A stretch of 64,000 bases of DNA from Luscinia megarhynchos (lineage: Eukaryota > Chordata > Aves > Passeriformes > Turdidae): contig CM067576.1 of NCBI GenBank assembly GCA_034336665.1, positions 11,027,385-11,091,384 on the forward strand, given 5' to 3'. The position numbers were made by a program, and so were the translations under genes. Below the pieces are notes generated by a model that was given only the letters and a program-made list of their open reading frames with translations, was not told where the DNA came from and did no database searches. Below, piece by piece: positions 28,095 through 39,385 of this stretch; positions within the stretch are counted from its first letter, which is position 1; each line of letters begins with the position of its first letter.

Positions 28095-28479
28095 CTTCAG
28101 GTGTGCGGGGAATCTCGGGCCCAAATCTCCCAGCTCCATAAAACCATCGGGCAATCCCCGACTCCCGGGCCCTGCACATCGCGGAACCCCCGTGTCACCC
28201 GCAGCCGCCCCCAGATGAGCGCATCTTTGCTCGCCCCTGCGGGGAAAAGGGGGGTTCTGCGAGCGCCTGCCGAGGGGCTCCTCTGCGGCCGGACGGAAGC
28301 AACGCGATCTGCCTCCATCCCCGGGGACCCCCAGGGACGCGGGGATCCCCGAGCAGCGGGCATCCCCGCTGGGGGGGAGTCCCCGGGCGGGGAATCACCT
28401 TTCCGGGGGGGTGCGGGGGTCAGCATCCCGGGGGCAGGGGCAGCTGAGGGAGCATCCCGCCTCCTCCCCGCGCCGCGCC

Positions 28480-28572
28480 GCGCCAGTGCCTGTGCCTGTG
28501 CCGGTGCCGCGCCGCGCCAGGCCGTGCCGGTGGCGTGCCGTGCCGCTCCGTGCCGGTGCCGTGCCGTGCCGC
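28480..28572. repeat. GTGCC/GCGCC pentamer microsatellite 5' of NRG2 exon 1
   Basis: CCGTGCCG-type pentamers, partly degenerate, occupy about 90 bases beginning some 215 bp upstream of the NRG2 start codon. On the plus strand they probably fall in the 5'UTR or in the alternative N-terminal coding extension. Confidence 0.8.
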
Positions 28573-28694
28573 CCCGCGTCGCGCCGCTCCGCCCCGCCGC
28601 GTCCGCCGCGCCCGCCGCGCCGCAGCCCCGCAGCCCGGCCCCGCAGCCCGGCCGCCGCCGCAGGGCCGGCGGGCAGCGAGCGGCAGCCGGCGGC

Positions 28695-29118
28695 ATGAGG
28701 CGCGACCCGGCGCCCGGCTTCTCCATGCTGCTCTTCGGCGTCTCCCTCGCCTGCTACTCGCCCAGCCTCAAGTCGGTGCAGGACCAGGCGTACACGGCGG
28801 CGGTGGTGCTGGAGGGCAAGGTGCAGTCCGTGGGCCCCCCCGCCGGCGGCAATGACAGCCGCGGCGCCGGGCCCGCCGGAGGTGTCCTGGTCAAGGTGCT
28901 CGACCTGTGGCCCCTCAACAGCGGGGGGCTGCAGCGGGAGCAGCTCATCAGCGTGGGCTCCAAGGCGCCCTGCTTCAAAGTGAAGCGCAACCACCGCTAC
29001 ATCTTCTTCCTCGAGCCCACCGAGGAGCCGCTCGTCTTCCGCACCGCCTTCGCTCCGCTCGACACCAGCGGCAAGAACCTCAAGCGGGACGTGGCGCGGA
29101 TCCTCTGCGCCGACTGCG
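28695..29118 (+). CDS. NRG2: NRG2 (neuregulin-2), first coding exon, partial gene
   Basis: Neuregulin-2 is an EGF-family growth factor precursor that signals through ErbB3/ErbB4 receptors in the nervous system and heart. This exon encodes 141 residues starting MRRDPAPGFSMLLFGVSLAC and ending GKNLKRDVARILCADC. It includes the diagnostic ACYSPSLKSVQDQAY, WPLNSGGLQREQ and RYIFFLEPTEEPLVF segments of the NRG2 N-terminal region that precedes the Ig-like domain. Residues 10-20 form the internal hydrophobic segment of the family. One N-glycosylation sequon (NDS) lies near residue 53. The exon ends TGCG followed by GTACGG, a proper donor at 29119 in phase 1, the same place as in human. The ATG at 28695 has purine at -3. 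The frame stays open upstream to 28044, so an N-terminal extension is possible: human NRG2 has a longer low-complexity N-terminus, and the residues just upstream here (RAAAGG) resemble its end. Later exons lie outside the window. Confidence 0.93.
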
Positions 29119-29132
29119 GTACGGGCCGCGCC

Positions 29133-29193
29133 GCGGCGGCGGGGGGCGATGGCGGAGCGGCGGCGGGGGGCGATGGCGGAGCGGCGGCGGGGA
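29133..29193. repeat. 24-bp tandem duplication directly after the NRG2 exon 1 donor
   Basis: The unit GCGGCGGCGGGGGGCGATGG plus CGGA occurs twice in full (CGATGGCGGA at 29147 and 29171) and once in part. It begins only about 15 bp inside intron 1. Confidence 0.85.
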
Positions 29194-29326
29194 GCGCTGG
29201 CCCGCGTCCCGAGCAGCCGCGGGGCGACAGGTCCGTACCGCTCGGACCTGGGGGGGACAGGTGGCCGGCGATCGCCCCCCCACTTCACCCCCGGTGGGCC
29301 CCGGGAGCCGCGCCTGCACCGGGAAA

Positions 29327-29394
29327 GATGCGATGCGATGCGATGAGACGCGATGTGATGCGATGCGGTGCGGTGCGATGCGATACGATGCGCT
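29327..29394. repeat. (GATGC)n pentanucleotide microsatellite in NRG2 intron 1
   Basis: About 13 pentamers of GATGC and close variants (GGTGC, GATAC, GATGT, GAGAC) form a CpG-bearing microsatellite roughly 210 bp downstream of the exon 1 donor. Confidence 0.9.
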
Positions 29395-32300
29395 CCGCGC
29401 GGCCCGGCCGCCGCAGCCGCGCTGCCCCCATCCCCCGGCCCCGGGGCTCCTCGCTCTCCCGGCTCAAGGTCCCGCAGCCCCGGCCCGGCTCCGCGCCAGC
29501 AGCGCAGCCCGAGCCCGGAGCGGGGAGTGCCCGCAGCCCGCGGCCGCCCGGCGCTCGGCGGTGCCGCGCGGGAGCTCCGGTCTCAGCGCGGTCCCAGCGC
29601 CCCGGAGCCGCTCCCCGCGGGGGCCTCGGCCGCGGCAGCCCTGGCCGGGAGAGCTGCGGGGGCTCCGGTGGCTCCGGCCGCGACCCCCGCCCCGGGCGCG
29701 CTCCCTGCTTCGGAGGGGGCCGGGCCCGGGATGCGGGGCTGGGACAGGGGCAGCGCTCCAGGTGCGCCCTAAGAGCCGGGAACTTTTGCGTCTTCCGAAA
29801 TAACGGCCTCGCGGGGGGGAAGTTGGTTTTTCTTTTGTTCGTTCCGCGCATTTCGGTGTCTCCGATCACGGCTCTCGTGCGGTGGCTTGTGCTGTTCTTC
29901 CAGCACCTCTGGAAACGCGGTTATGAAATGACTTCCACGGGAAGCGCCCGCCGGAGCGTCCCTGGTTTTGTCCTGGGTTTTCCTTGCTGTCCTCTGGCAG
30001 GTGATGAACACCTGCGAAGGGCTGGGCGGTGGGGACCGGGCGAGGACAATGCCTGCATTTTCCCAGGGTTTGGATCTGAGCTGACAAAAATGCACTGCTG
30101 GCCCTTCATCCAGCCTGAGTGCTGGATACTGTGTCACAAAATCTGGGGAAGGCTGATGTTAACCCGGAGAACTCTGAGTGCCATGCCGTGCCCTCAGAAA
30201 CGCTTTGAATCCCTCATGTTTGGTGTGTTATGAGGATATACAGGCTGTATCTCCAGGGAATCCAGGCTCCCCACTCAATGTCAGTACACTGCATCCTCAT
30301 CAGGTTAATTGGCCTTTTGCCTCATTAAAAGCAAGGTACTTTGTCAAGTTATACTTAGCTCTGTAATGACCATATGTGTGCTGCTGTGTGGTGGTTGTTG
30401 TGGTATTAACTGGGTGTTTCTGGGGCAAATACTCTGCCATTCGGGACTGCTGACCCCACACTGTGGAAGCTAGACCTGTCTCTTTTTTAGTTACCCAAAA
30501 GATAAATTTAGAAGCTTGCATTTCCTGGGAGAAAGGTGGAACCTTGCATATCATAATATGTTGTTGAGGAAAATGGGCTAGGACTGCGTGCGAGAAAACT
30601 AATTTGGGAGACACTAATTTCATGCGCTTCTTTATGTGGGCCATCGTGGACAGAGAGGATTTAGTGAAAGAGCTGTGGCAGAGACTAGAGGAAAGTAAAT
30701 GGGGGAATTTCTCAGGACTGTGGTCTCATTGTCAGGTGAAAACACAGCAAGAGGTATGTGGCTTTTATTGTTTTTTATTTTTTTTAATCAAAAAGGATTC
30801 TGAACTTGTGCATCTCTGAGCAGCAGGGTTTGACTTTAAGGGGAATGGAGGCTGTTCCGTGGCATCCTGGCTCAGGCCCAAAGCGTTAATGTGTGGGCTG
30901 ATGTAACAACAAGTTAAGGGTTGTCATTCTGTCGTGACACCTCCTTGGAGCTGATGCTTTTGTTTCGGTGTGGCTCTGACTCTGCTCCCTGGCTGAGGGA
31001 CGCTGCAGGTTGGTGGGAGCCTTGTCTCTGCTCGATGGCAGATTCCAAAGGAAAAATAAAATCTGGTGGTTGGGAAATGTCATAGCTGTGGTTTTGTTTG
31101 GTGATGAAGATAAAATGGGAGCCTCAGCTTGCTGAAGTGGTGGTTCCTTGAGCACTTAATGCTCTTGGTTCAGCTGGGAGGTTTCTTCTGAATATGACTT
31201 TCTTGGCAGGATATTCTGATTTGTAGCACCTGAATTGCTGGAAAGGTGTTTGAACTGGGAAACCAGGCCATGGTTTGCCTTCCTGCTCTGTGGTTTGTGC
31301 TGGGAGAGAAGATCCCCAGGGGTGCAGGGGTATTTCCCACTCTTTCTGCTCACAGGGGTGGTGAGAACTCCAGAGCTGGCAGGGGGTGAATGTCCAGGCA
31401 CGAGGTGCACTCTGAGGGACAGCTGGGCTGCAGCTGTGTGAGAGGTGTTACAAAGCTGGGGGACAGATGCTGGGGTCACTTCTGAGCGGGCAGGGAGGAC
31501 CCTGTGGCTCTGATCACTCCAATGCCCCCACTCCCAAAGATGGAGGCCTCACAGGACCATCTTCTCCCTGCCCTGGCTCTGTGCCTGGCTCTGTTTTCCA
31601 GTGATTCATCCCTTTCTCACCGGCTAAGATGCTGTGTGTCTCCTGCTCTTGCTGTTTGCTGAGGTCCAGGATGCGATTCAGGACTAGATCTGTGATGGGA
31701 GCATCCATGTCTCTCTCTAAGGAGCAGTCTCTGCTGTTTGCACATCTCACTTAGAGGAGAGAAAGTGGGTGCTGAGACTCTGCATGGGACCCAGACCCTC
31801 TCTGAGCAGAGCCAGGAGGACTGAGGTATGAGAAGGATGGCCTGGGGTGTGGGGGACAGACCAGAAATGCCAGTCTGTGCACCTGGTGTGTGTGTTGTGT
31901 CTGAGCTGGGTTGCTTTGTGTGTGCCCCCTGAGCAGAGATCCGGGGGGGGATTCTCACTTTGGCCATCTCACTGCTGGGCAGGCTCGGAAGGCTGGAACT
32001 TCCCCACCTGCAAACCCCAGAGGGGTGCAGCCTCTGCAGCTCTGCCCAGCCATGGTTTTCATCCCCCTGGCACACAGGGAGCAGCTGGTCCTGGGGCCTG
32101 GTGTCCTGCAGGTCTCACCACCCACTTGTCCATCCTAAAACCTCTTCTGCACTGGGAATATTATTGTTTTGCTTTTTTTTCCCCACACTGTTATATAACG
32201 ATTCTTGTTATTGCTTCTGCTCCTGTCTCTTTTCCTTTGTATCTTCTAGCTCCTTAATTTTGGATGGTCTCATATCTCCTTCGTGCCTACATGCACAGAT

Positions 32301-35300
32301 CAAGGAGGAGGAAATAGGTGCAAGACACGGCGCTGGCTCTCACTGGTGAAGGAGCTGGTGGCATTATCCCCACTGGAACAACTCCTGATCTGAATCCACA
32401 AAGGGGGTTGTGGTTCTCATCCTCCTGGTCCTTAGGGGTAGCTTGTGTCAGCATCTCCTTCCCACTCTGTATGAGTCCTCTCTTTCTGTGAGAAAGATTT
32501 ATGTGCAGGTATTTTGCACACAGAAGAGTGGGGATTTAACCTGTCCAGGCTCTGATTTCTGCTTTCACAGAAGAACAAATGTCTTCCTGCCTCCATATGC
32601 AGTGAGTTGCAAAGTAGCTTTAATTAGAGCTTGTACATCTTCTGAAGCACCTCACCGAAAATGCTGCTGAGCTCCAGGACGAGGTCTGCAACTCGCCTGT
32701 AGGATTAGCTAGCTTAGCCTGGGCAGGTAATCTGGGGGTGGCAGATCCCTGGGAGGATTTGCAGGCAGAGGACCTGTTGTAGCTGGTAGTTCTTGTGAGA
32801 CGGGGTATTTATTTTATATCCAGCCCGAAGGTGTCTTGGTGAGAATCAGGGATGTGCTGGGGCTGTGGCATTGGCCTCAGTGGCCACATAATGGTGGGAG
32901 CTGTTTATCCAGGAGCCAGCTTGGTTAGAGCTGGCCTGTGAGGGGAGGAGGGAGGCTGGATTTTGAAGTGCCCGCTGGAAAATACAGCCCTCTGGATTAC
33001 AGTGTAGGTGTTGCTGCCTGAAATAGCACTGGCAACTTTGGACCAGCAGCTCATGCAAAAATATCCCTCTCCACTATCCTACAGATCATTGGACTTACTG
33101 CAAGCCAGGCAGGCACAGGGGAGGGGCATGGGTGGGCTCCAGCCACTGGTGATGGTCCTCTCCTTTCATCCCAAGACAGCTGTGGAGCACGGAGCAGTAA
33201 AGCTGGATTTGCTCACACACCACCTTGCTAATTAGAGCTGTCTGAAACTATTTCTCACCACCTTCAGAAAATCACACTTCCTTGGGTTTGCACAAGAGCA
33301 AAAGCTTGCTTCCTTCTTGCCCTGAGTTCCTGTAGATGGGGAATGGTCACTGCGCTGCAGACAGCTTTGACCTCTCACAAGGGTGGCACAGTCCTGGGTG
33401 CTCTCTGAAATCCTCTCATACAGGATTTGGTCTGGAGTGGACCTGGGGTGGCTGGGTCCTCGTGGCCAGGTCAGCTCCTTGTCTCCCAAATGAGCCACCC
33501 AGGAACTGGCAAGTGGAACTTTGCTCGGCCTCAGCTGCAGGTCCAAGTGACTTCAGTGGTGCCTGACTCAACAGAGTTTTCCCCTCCCAGGCATGTGCCA
33601 TGCGTGGAGCAAAGCCCGGCTAGTGTCTCAGTCCCCCTTTCAGAAATGTTTCACTAAATTTCCCCAAGGATATCCATGAGTAAGATGAGACTAAAACAGC
33701 TCCTGAGTGATCCCAGCAGCTCTGATTTCTCTGCCTAGGGTTGCTCCATGCCCAGCCCCTGGCTGCAGCTGCTGCTTGGTGGCTCTTTGTGCTCTGCCAG
33801 CTGACAGCCCTTAGATGTGGGCCCTGAGGCAGAACGCCCTTCCTAAATCACAGGCAACACCTTGACCTGGGTTTGGATCTGGATCAGAAACTGGTGCATG
33901 CTTGGGAGCACAGAGGCAATAACCTGCATCACCAGGCAAAAAGGGAGCCACGCTCTGCCGCAGCTGAGCTCCCCGCTTCGTTTGGGCCGTGTGAGATGCA
34001 CCGTGGGCACCAGGGCCTGCGAGCCTTCAAGCACTTGGCACATCTCAAAATCTGCTGCAAAGTGCTGCAAGGGATGGGTTTGGCCCCTGCTGCTGGGCTG
34101 AGGGTGCCTCTCCCTGCAGGCTGGAGGGGGGCCGGCTCCCCTGCTCGTGTGACACGGCTCCCACGCAGAGCGGCTGCTGCTCCGCCAGCTTTGGGGCGTT
34201 GGATGCTGCTGAAGTCGCCTCATCTCCATTCCCCTCCTGAGCCAATGTGTGACGCTGCCGAGTGTAAATGAGAGCTGTGCTGGCCTTCCATGGCACCTGG
34301 GCTACCCCAGGTCAGCTGTGCTGGCCCAGGGCAGGTGAGGGTGCAGGTGCAGGCAGGAACACAGAGCTGAGCGATGCACTCGGCCGGGAGGAGCTTCAGG
34401 AGCTGATCCGTGGGGGGCAGCAGGTTTGGGAGCCTGCGAGCCCGTGGGCGACTCTGGTCGTCTGAGGAATTCTCACTGCAGAGGAGCCTGAGCGACAAAG
34501 TGCTGGGAGGTGAGGAAGTGCCTCCGCTGAGCCGGGAGCTGTCTGGCAGCAGCTGCCGCTGCTCCCGTGCCCGCTCCGGCTGGGAGCCGGGCAGGGCGCA
34601 GCAGAGCTGTGGGTACATCCATCCCGCCCCTCTCTGCTGCTCAGAGGCTGCCAGGATGCCAGGCCACCCCTCCCGGGTGCCGGGCCGCCCTGCGGTGCCC
34701 GAGCGGTGCCGCTGGAGGCGGAGGCTGTGCCCGCTCCCCGGGGAGCTCTCCGCGCTCCGAGCCGCTCTGTCCGGCGCAGATGGCACAGGACGCCTGTCCT
34801 CGGCGGGGCTTCGGCGGATGGGGAGGCTCTGGAGGAAGCTCATCTCCCTGGAAACTTTGGCAGCCGGGCTTGCCTGCTGGATGGGGTGTGCGGCAATTGA
34901 GCCCCCGAAGGCGCCAGAACCTCTCAGCACTTAACATCTCCGCCCTGGGGAGAGGTGGAGAGGTCTGCCAACTGCCCAAAATGTTGGGGACAGAGTATTG
35001 AGCCTTCAAGGGTAGGCTAGAGATCAAACGGAAGATGAATCACCGTGCTGCTCTTTCTCTGCTGAATGACCGTGCTCCCAGAGCTTGGCTGCTGCAGTTT
35101 GGGGCTGGGCTGTGTGCTGCAAAGGCTGGGCTGAAGGGCCAGTAAAAACTGCTCTTATTGAATTCCCATGGTCCAGCTTCACCCTGGATAAGACTCTGAC
35201 CAGTATGGAGGATGGAAAATACAAGGCACCCCAGAAGATTGGTCCTAGACGGGAGCACATGATTTGCATCTTGAATGTTGTAGCTCAGGGAGAAGGCTCT

Positions 35301-38300
35301 TCTGCTCAGAGCAACTCTCCCTGGCCTGGACAGTCCTTGAATTCTCTTTGTTGCCGTTGGTGGCCACAGTGGCTCTCTCTTGCCTGCAGCAGGACAGTGC
35401 TTTCCTTTCCTGTATTCCTGTCACTGTTAGCTGGCCCCTGGAGGGCAACTGAGTTCATCCTTGCAGGCTGTAGCATGTGTTCTGGTTTTGCAGGAATAAT
35501 ACTCCATTTTTTGTGACCTCCTGGAGCAGAGCTGGCTGCTGCTGTCTCTGGGCACAGCATCTCTCTGGGATGGGACACACGTGCCTGATGAGTGGGGATG
35601 TGTCACACTTGTGACAGAGCACTCAGCTCCCACCCTGCTGCCCCTCTCTCTCTCTGCCCTGATGTGAGGGAGCTGTCCTTTGCCCTCTTGATGAAGGTGA
35701 GAACTCTGGGAAGGCCTTCCTAAAGGGCTGAGGTGCTGGAAATGAGCCTGTAGGATCTGCGGGTGACAGCAGAGCTCCAGGGCTGATGGAAAGCAGATCT
35801 TGGATGTGATGGTTTTCTAGGGCAGGTCTAGATGGGCAGTGCTGTGCCTGATGGCTTGTGGAAAGGCTGAGGAGGATGGGAATGCTTTGCAGAGCCTGTG
35901 GAAGGACACACTGTACTACTTAGTGGGAGAGCCAGTCGGGTCCTGCCAATTTGGGGTTGGAAGGCAGGTATTTGCATTCATTATAATCCATCACTGCTCG
36001 TCCACTTTCTGTAATGGCTCGGTAATGACGAAACGCTGCTCAGGAGCCTCTCGGTGGTCTCAGGGCAGGCAGATGGCTTGGCAGGAGGGTAGGGACTGGA
36101 ATTAGGTCTCCTTTCTGGGCTGCCTCAAAGTTGGCAGCGATGCAGGAGCCCTGGCTGCTGCCCTGGCCGAGCCTGTCCCCGCCGGACCCCGCTCCCGCTG
36201 CCCGGGGTGGGCAGCTCTGGGACAGGGCAAGGGCAGGTCAGCGTCAGGCACAGCCTTTGCTGCCTGTGCCAGTGGGATGTGGCCTTTCCCATCATGCAGA
36301 TGTGTGTGGGTGTGTGATTAGCAAAACACTCATTAGCCCTGGGAGTGTGACAGGGAGTGTGATCAGGTCAGGATGCCTCGCTTGGGGGTTGGATCTTCCA
36401 AGGGCTCCATGGGATGGTGGTAACAGCAAGGGGAGGAGTGAATGCTCCTGGCCCTTGTTTGGACCTGCTGCCCTAGGTGCTCCCCTCCCACCCCTCCAGT
36501 CTTCCTCAGCTACCCTTCTGTGTGTCTTGGTGCAGAGGAGAAAACGGAGTGTGGATGTGCTTGTCTGGGTCTCCCCATGGCTGCTCTCAGCCTTCAGCCA
36601 GGCTGGCACGTGCTGGGAGTCCAGCTGGAGTCACCAGCATCCCTGGGCAGATCCTCTGCCATGTGGGGTCCCAGCCACCTTCTCCCTGTATCTCTGTTGG
36701 GGGAAGGATCTGTCTTCCCATCCTGGCTGCCAGGTTGGCTCAGCCCCAGCCCTGAACTCCACGGAGAGCTGCCTGCTGAGGCTGGTGGAATCTGGGGAAC
36801 ATCAGGGACTCCTCTCATGGGGTGATGGGACACTCACTGCCTGCCTGGGCTAGAATGAAGCAGAAATTTCTGTCCTTGGGGGACTTGGCATGGGCAGCTT
36901 TGAGAAGACCAGGAAACCCTTCATTACAGCACCAGGGAGCCTGAATCCCACAGATACATCCCCAAACATGCAGAGCTGAGGCAGCAAGAAGTAGCTGGAG
37001 GAGTTTCCCTGCCAGGTCCTTCCTGCAGCTCCTGGCTTGCCTTGGCTCTCTGTGTACATGCAGGAGGACTCCATTCCATCAGCCCTGATGAGTGTTCCAT
37101 CACCCACCAAATGAGTGTCCCATCACCCAATGACTCCCTGACCTTGAGTGTTCCCAGAAGATGCCTTGGTGTCAGTAAATGGGGCTGCAGCTGGGCTGGA
37201 GACCTGGGGTGCACCAGGATTGTTCTCCTCTGGCACTTTCTGCCTAGGTTGGTGATTTAAGCTGGTCCCCGTGGCGTGGAAGACACAAGAGGCTGGGTGG
37301 CTGTTGGTTTGTGGGATGGCTGTCATTCTTGCTTGGACATTCAGGCACAACAGCAACTGCAAGTTCTGGCAAATGCTGCAGAACACACAGGCCAGATGAT
37401 GCTCAAGTAGGATTACAGTAGGTGTCAGGTATTCTGGTGGATTTGGGAGGCTCAGATGCAGCTGAGATTCTGGGAAAGGCCTTGAGGGTTTTGAACATTG
37501 ATATATAGCAGTAGGTGTATGGGAATTAGGAATTATTCTACACCTACAAGAACTGATGGTAGGAGGCAGCAGGCAGGGGGTCACCCAAGGGTCCTTCTTG
37601 CACACAGAGCCCCTCATGCAGGGTGCTGTGGGGCACTGAGGGGAAGGACTGGGGGGTCCCCAAGGCCATGCCTCATGTACAGCAGGGTTGGGGTGCAGCT
37701 GCTGATTGTGCAGCTCCCCAAATGCCTCGGTGCCAGAAGGGATGGGCTGCACGGGGAGAGGCACAGCATGTGCTGAGGCAGTGCTGGGTGTTAGCCCCAG
37801 CAGAGGTGCTGTGATCAGTAATTCCTCTGTGCAGCCTGATCTCCATCACCTGGTCCATGCTCCAGAGAAAGAGCTTTGGGGCACATCCAGCCCATTCCAG
37901 CAGAGGGACGTTCTGGGTGGGGGCTGCTCTCCGTGCAGGGCTGCTGGGCACACTCACTGCAGTCAGGGGTGTTTGTGTGGCTTCATGCCCTAGAGGGAAC
38001 CAGTGCAGGCAAGGGGCTGTGCTTGGACACTTCCAAGGTCCCATCTGTGCCACTGATCACAGGAAAGGTTCTTAGCATCCCCATGCTGTGATTCCCTGCC
38101 TGACAAGCAGGAAGGATGCTGCTTTGCACACTCTTCTAGTGAGCAGGCAGAAACTGGTGGTGGGCTGGGCTCCCAACAGTGTGTCAGCTCCAGAAACCAC
38201 TAGAAATAGGAACAAACCCTCCCCTCCCTCCACCTCCTGTCCCTAACGCACCCCAGCACCGTCCGTGGCCCTGCGTAGGGCTGTCCCTCTGCCGGCTGCC

Positions 38301-38989
38301 CTCTGTGGGGCCGGCAGACCTGGCTGTGGAGGAAGCAGACCCTGCAGGGGTTCTCTGTGCAGCTGGGGGCATCTGAATTGGTGTTTGGGGTTGGAGGCCA
38401 CCTGCCTTGCTCCTGAAAAAGCTCTGCAAGAGAAGTGCAAAGTATCAGCCAGCAGAGTGTTGTCTCTCCTTGGGTGGCCACCTTGTTCCAAATGATTTCC
38501 CAGCCAGGCTCAGCTCCCAGCAGAGGTGTTAGATGCTCAAGGACAGAAACTCTTGGTGCCCAGCCCTGCCTCTGATCTGCAGCAGCACACTCCATCTGTG
38601 TGGGGGGAGCCGTGGAGTGTGAGGAGACGGTTTCTGTCAGTCCATTCCTGGTGACATGCAGGCTGCTGGCATCCCGGCTGTTTTCCTGGTGCTCAGCACT
38701 AGCTGGGAGTCCTGGCGGCAAGCACGGATCCCCGAGGGCACTGGATGCTGGGTGATGGTGTGCAGAGAGGATTTCCCAAGCTGTTGGAGGGCTGAGCAGC
38801 CCTGTGGTGCTCGCTGTGGTGAAGGATGCTGCTGTGAGGCAGGTGCAGCAGCTGCTCTGCTGAGCCTGCGGACTTGTGCAGCTGCTGAGAAATTAGGGGT
38901 GTGTTTTGGGGCTTGAAATGACCCTTAGAGGTGCCATCAGGACCCATTCCCCAGTTCTCTGGGATGCCACGTTGCCTGGAAAGGCTGAC

Positions 38990-39385
38990 CTGGAACAGAG
39001 ACTAGACACAGCAAAAGGAATAAAATAGGTATTTATTAAAAGGATACACTTTGGGCAGTGCAAGAGCCTGGCTGGGGCTACACCCAAATCAAATCCAAAA
39101 TGGATCTTGGTCATGAGTTTTACACTTTTATAAGATTTGGTTCATCTGCATATTTGGGTCAATTATCCAACCACAGCCCCAGGCTATGAAGTCTCAGCCC
39201 CCTTTCCCTTGCTGCTGTTTCTGCTTTTTGGGTGCCAGTTGTCCTTTGATTCTCTAGCAAGAAAGGAATTGTTTTGTCCAGCTACCGTGTGAAGAGCAGT
39301 TACTAACACCAAACATGAAGTTTCAGAGTTGCACACCAAGCAGCAGAGATTCTGAAAATTATAAAAGCTAAACCCCAAGGAAATG
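38990..39385 (-). mobile_element. Songbird-type retroviral LTR remnant
   Basis: The minus strand has AATAAA at 39032-39037. The plus text GGTATTTATTAAAAGGATAC, GGGCTACACCCAA, CATATTTGGGTCAATTATCC and AAGTTTCAGAGTTGCACACC matches, in order, an LTR family common in songbird genomes as I recall it. No internal retroviral genes adjoin, so it is a solo or fragmentary LTR. Boundaries are approximate. Confidence 0.6.

Larger units (their letters stand above)
28095..29800. promoter_or_regulatory. NRG2: CpG island with NRG2 promoter, 5'UTR and exon 1
   Basis: CpG density is very high across about 1.7 kb around NRG2 exon 1. A weak TATA-like CATAAAA is at about 28138-28144, but its use is unknown. GTGCC/GCGCC pentamer repeats fill about 28480-28572. 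Downstream of the splice donor there are a 24-bp tandem duplication and a GATGC array. The transcription start cannot be placed from sequence alone. Confidence 0.75.

Noticed and set aside
28044..30233. Single 729-codon frame across NRG2 exon 1 and beyond
   Set aside because: It reads straight through the conserved exon 1 donor at 29119 into GC-rich intron. The part after CADC is not neuregulin sequence.
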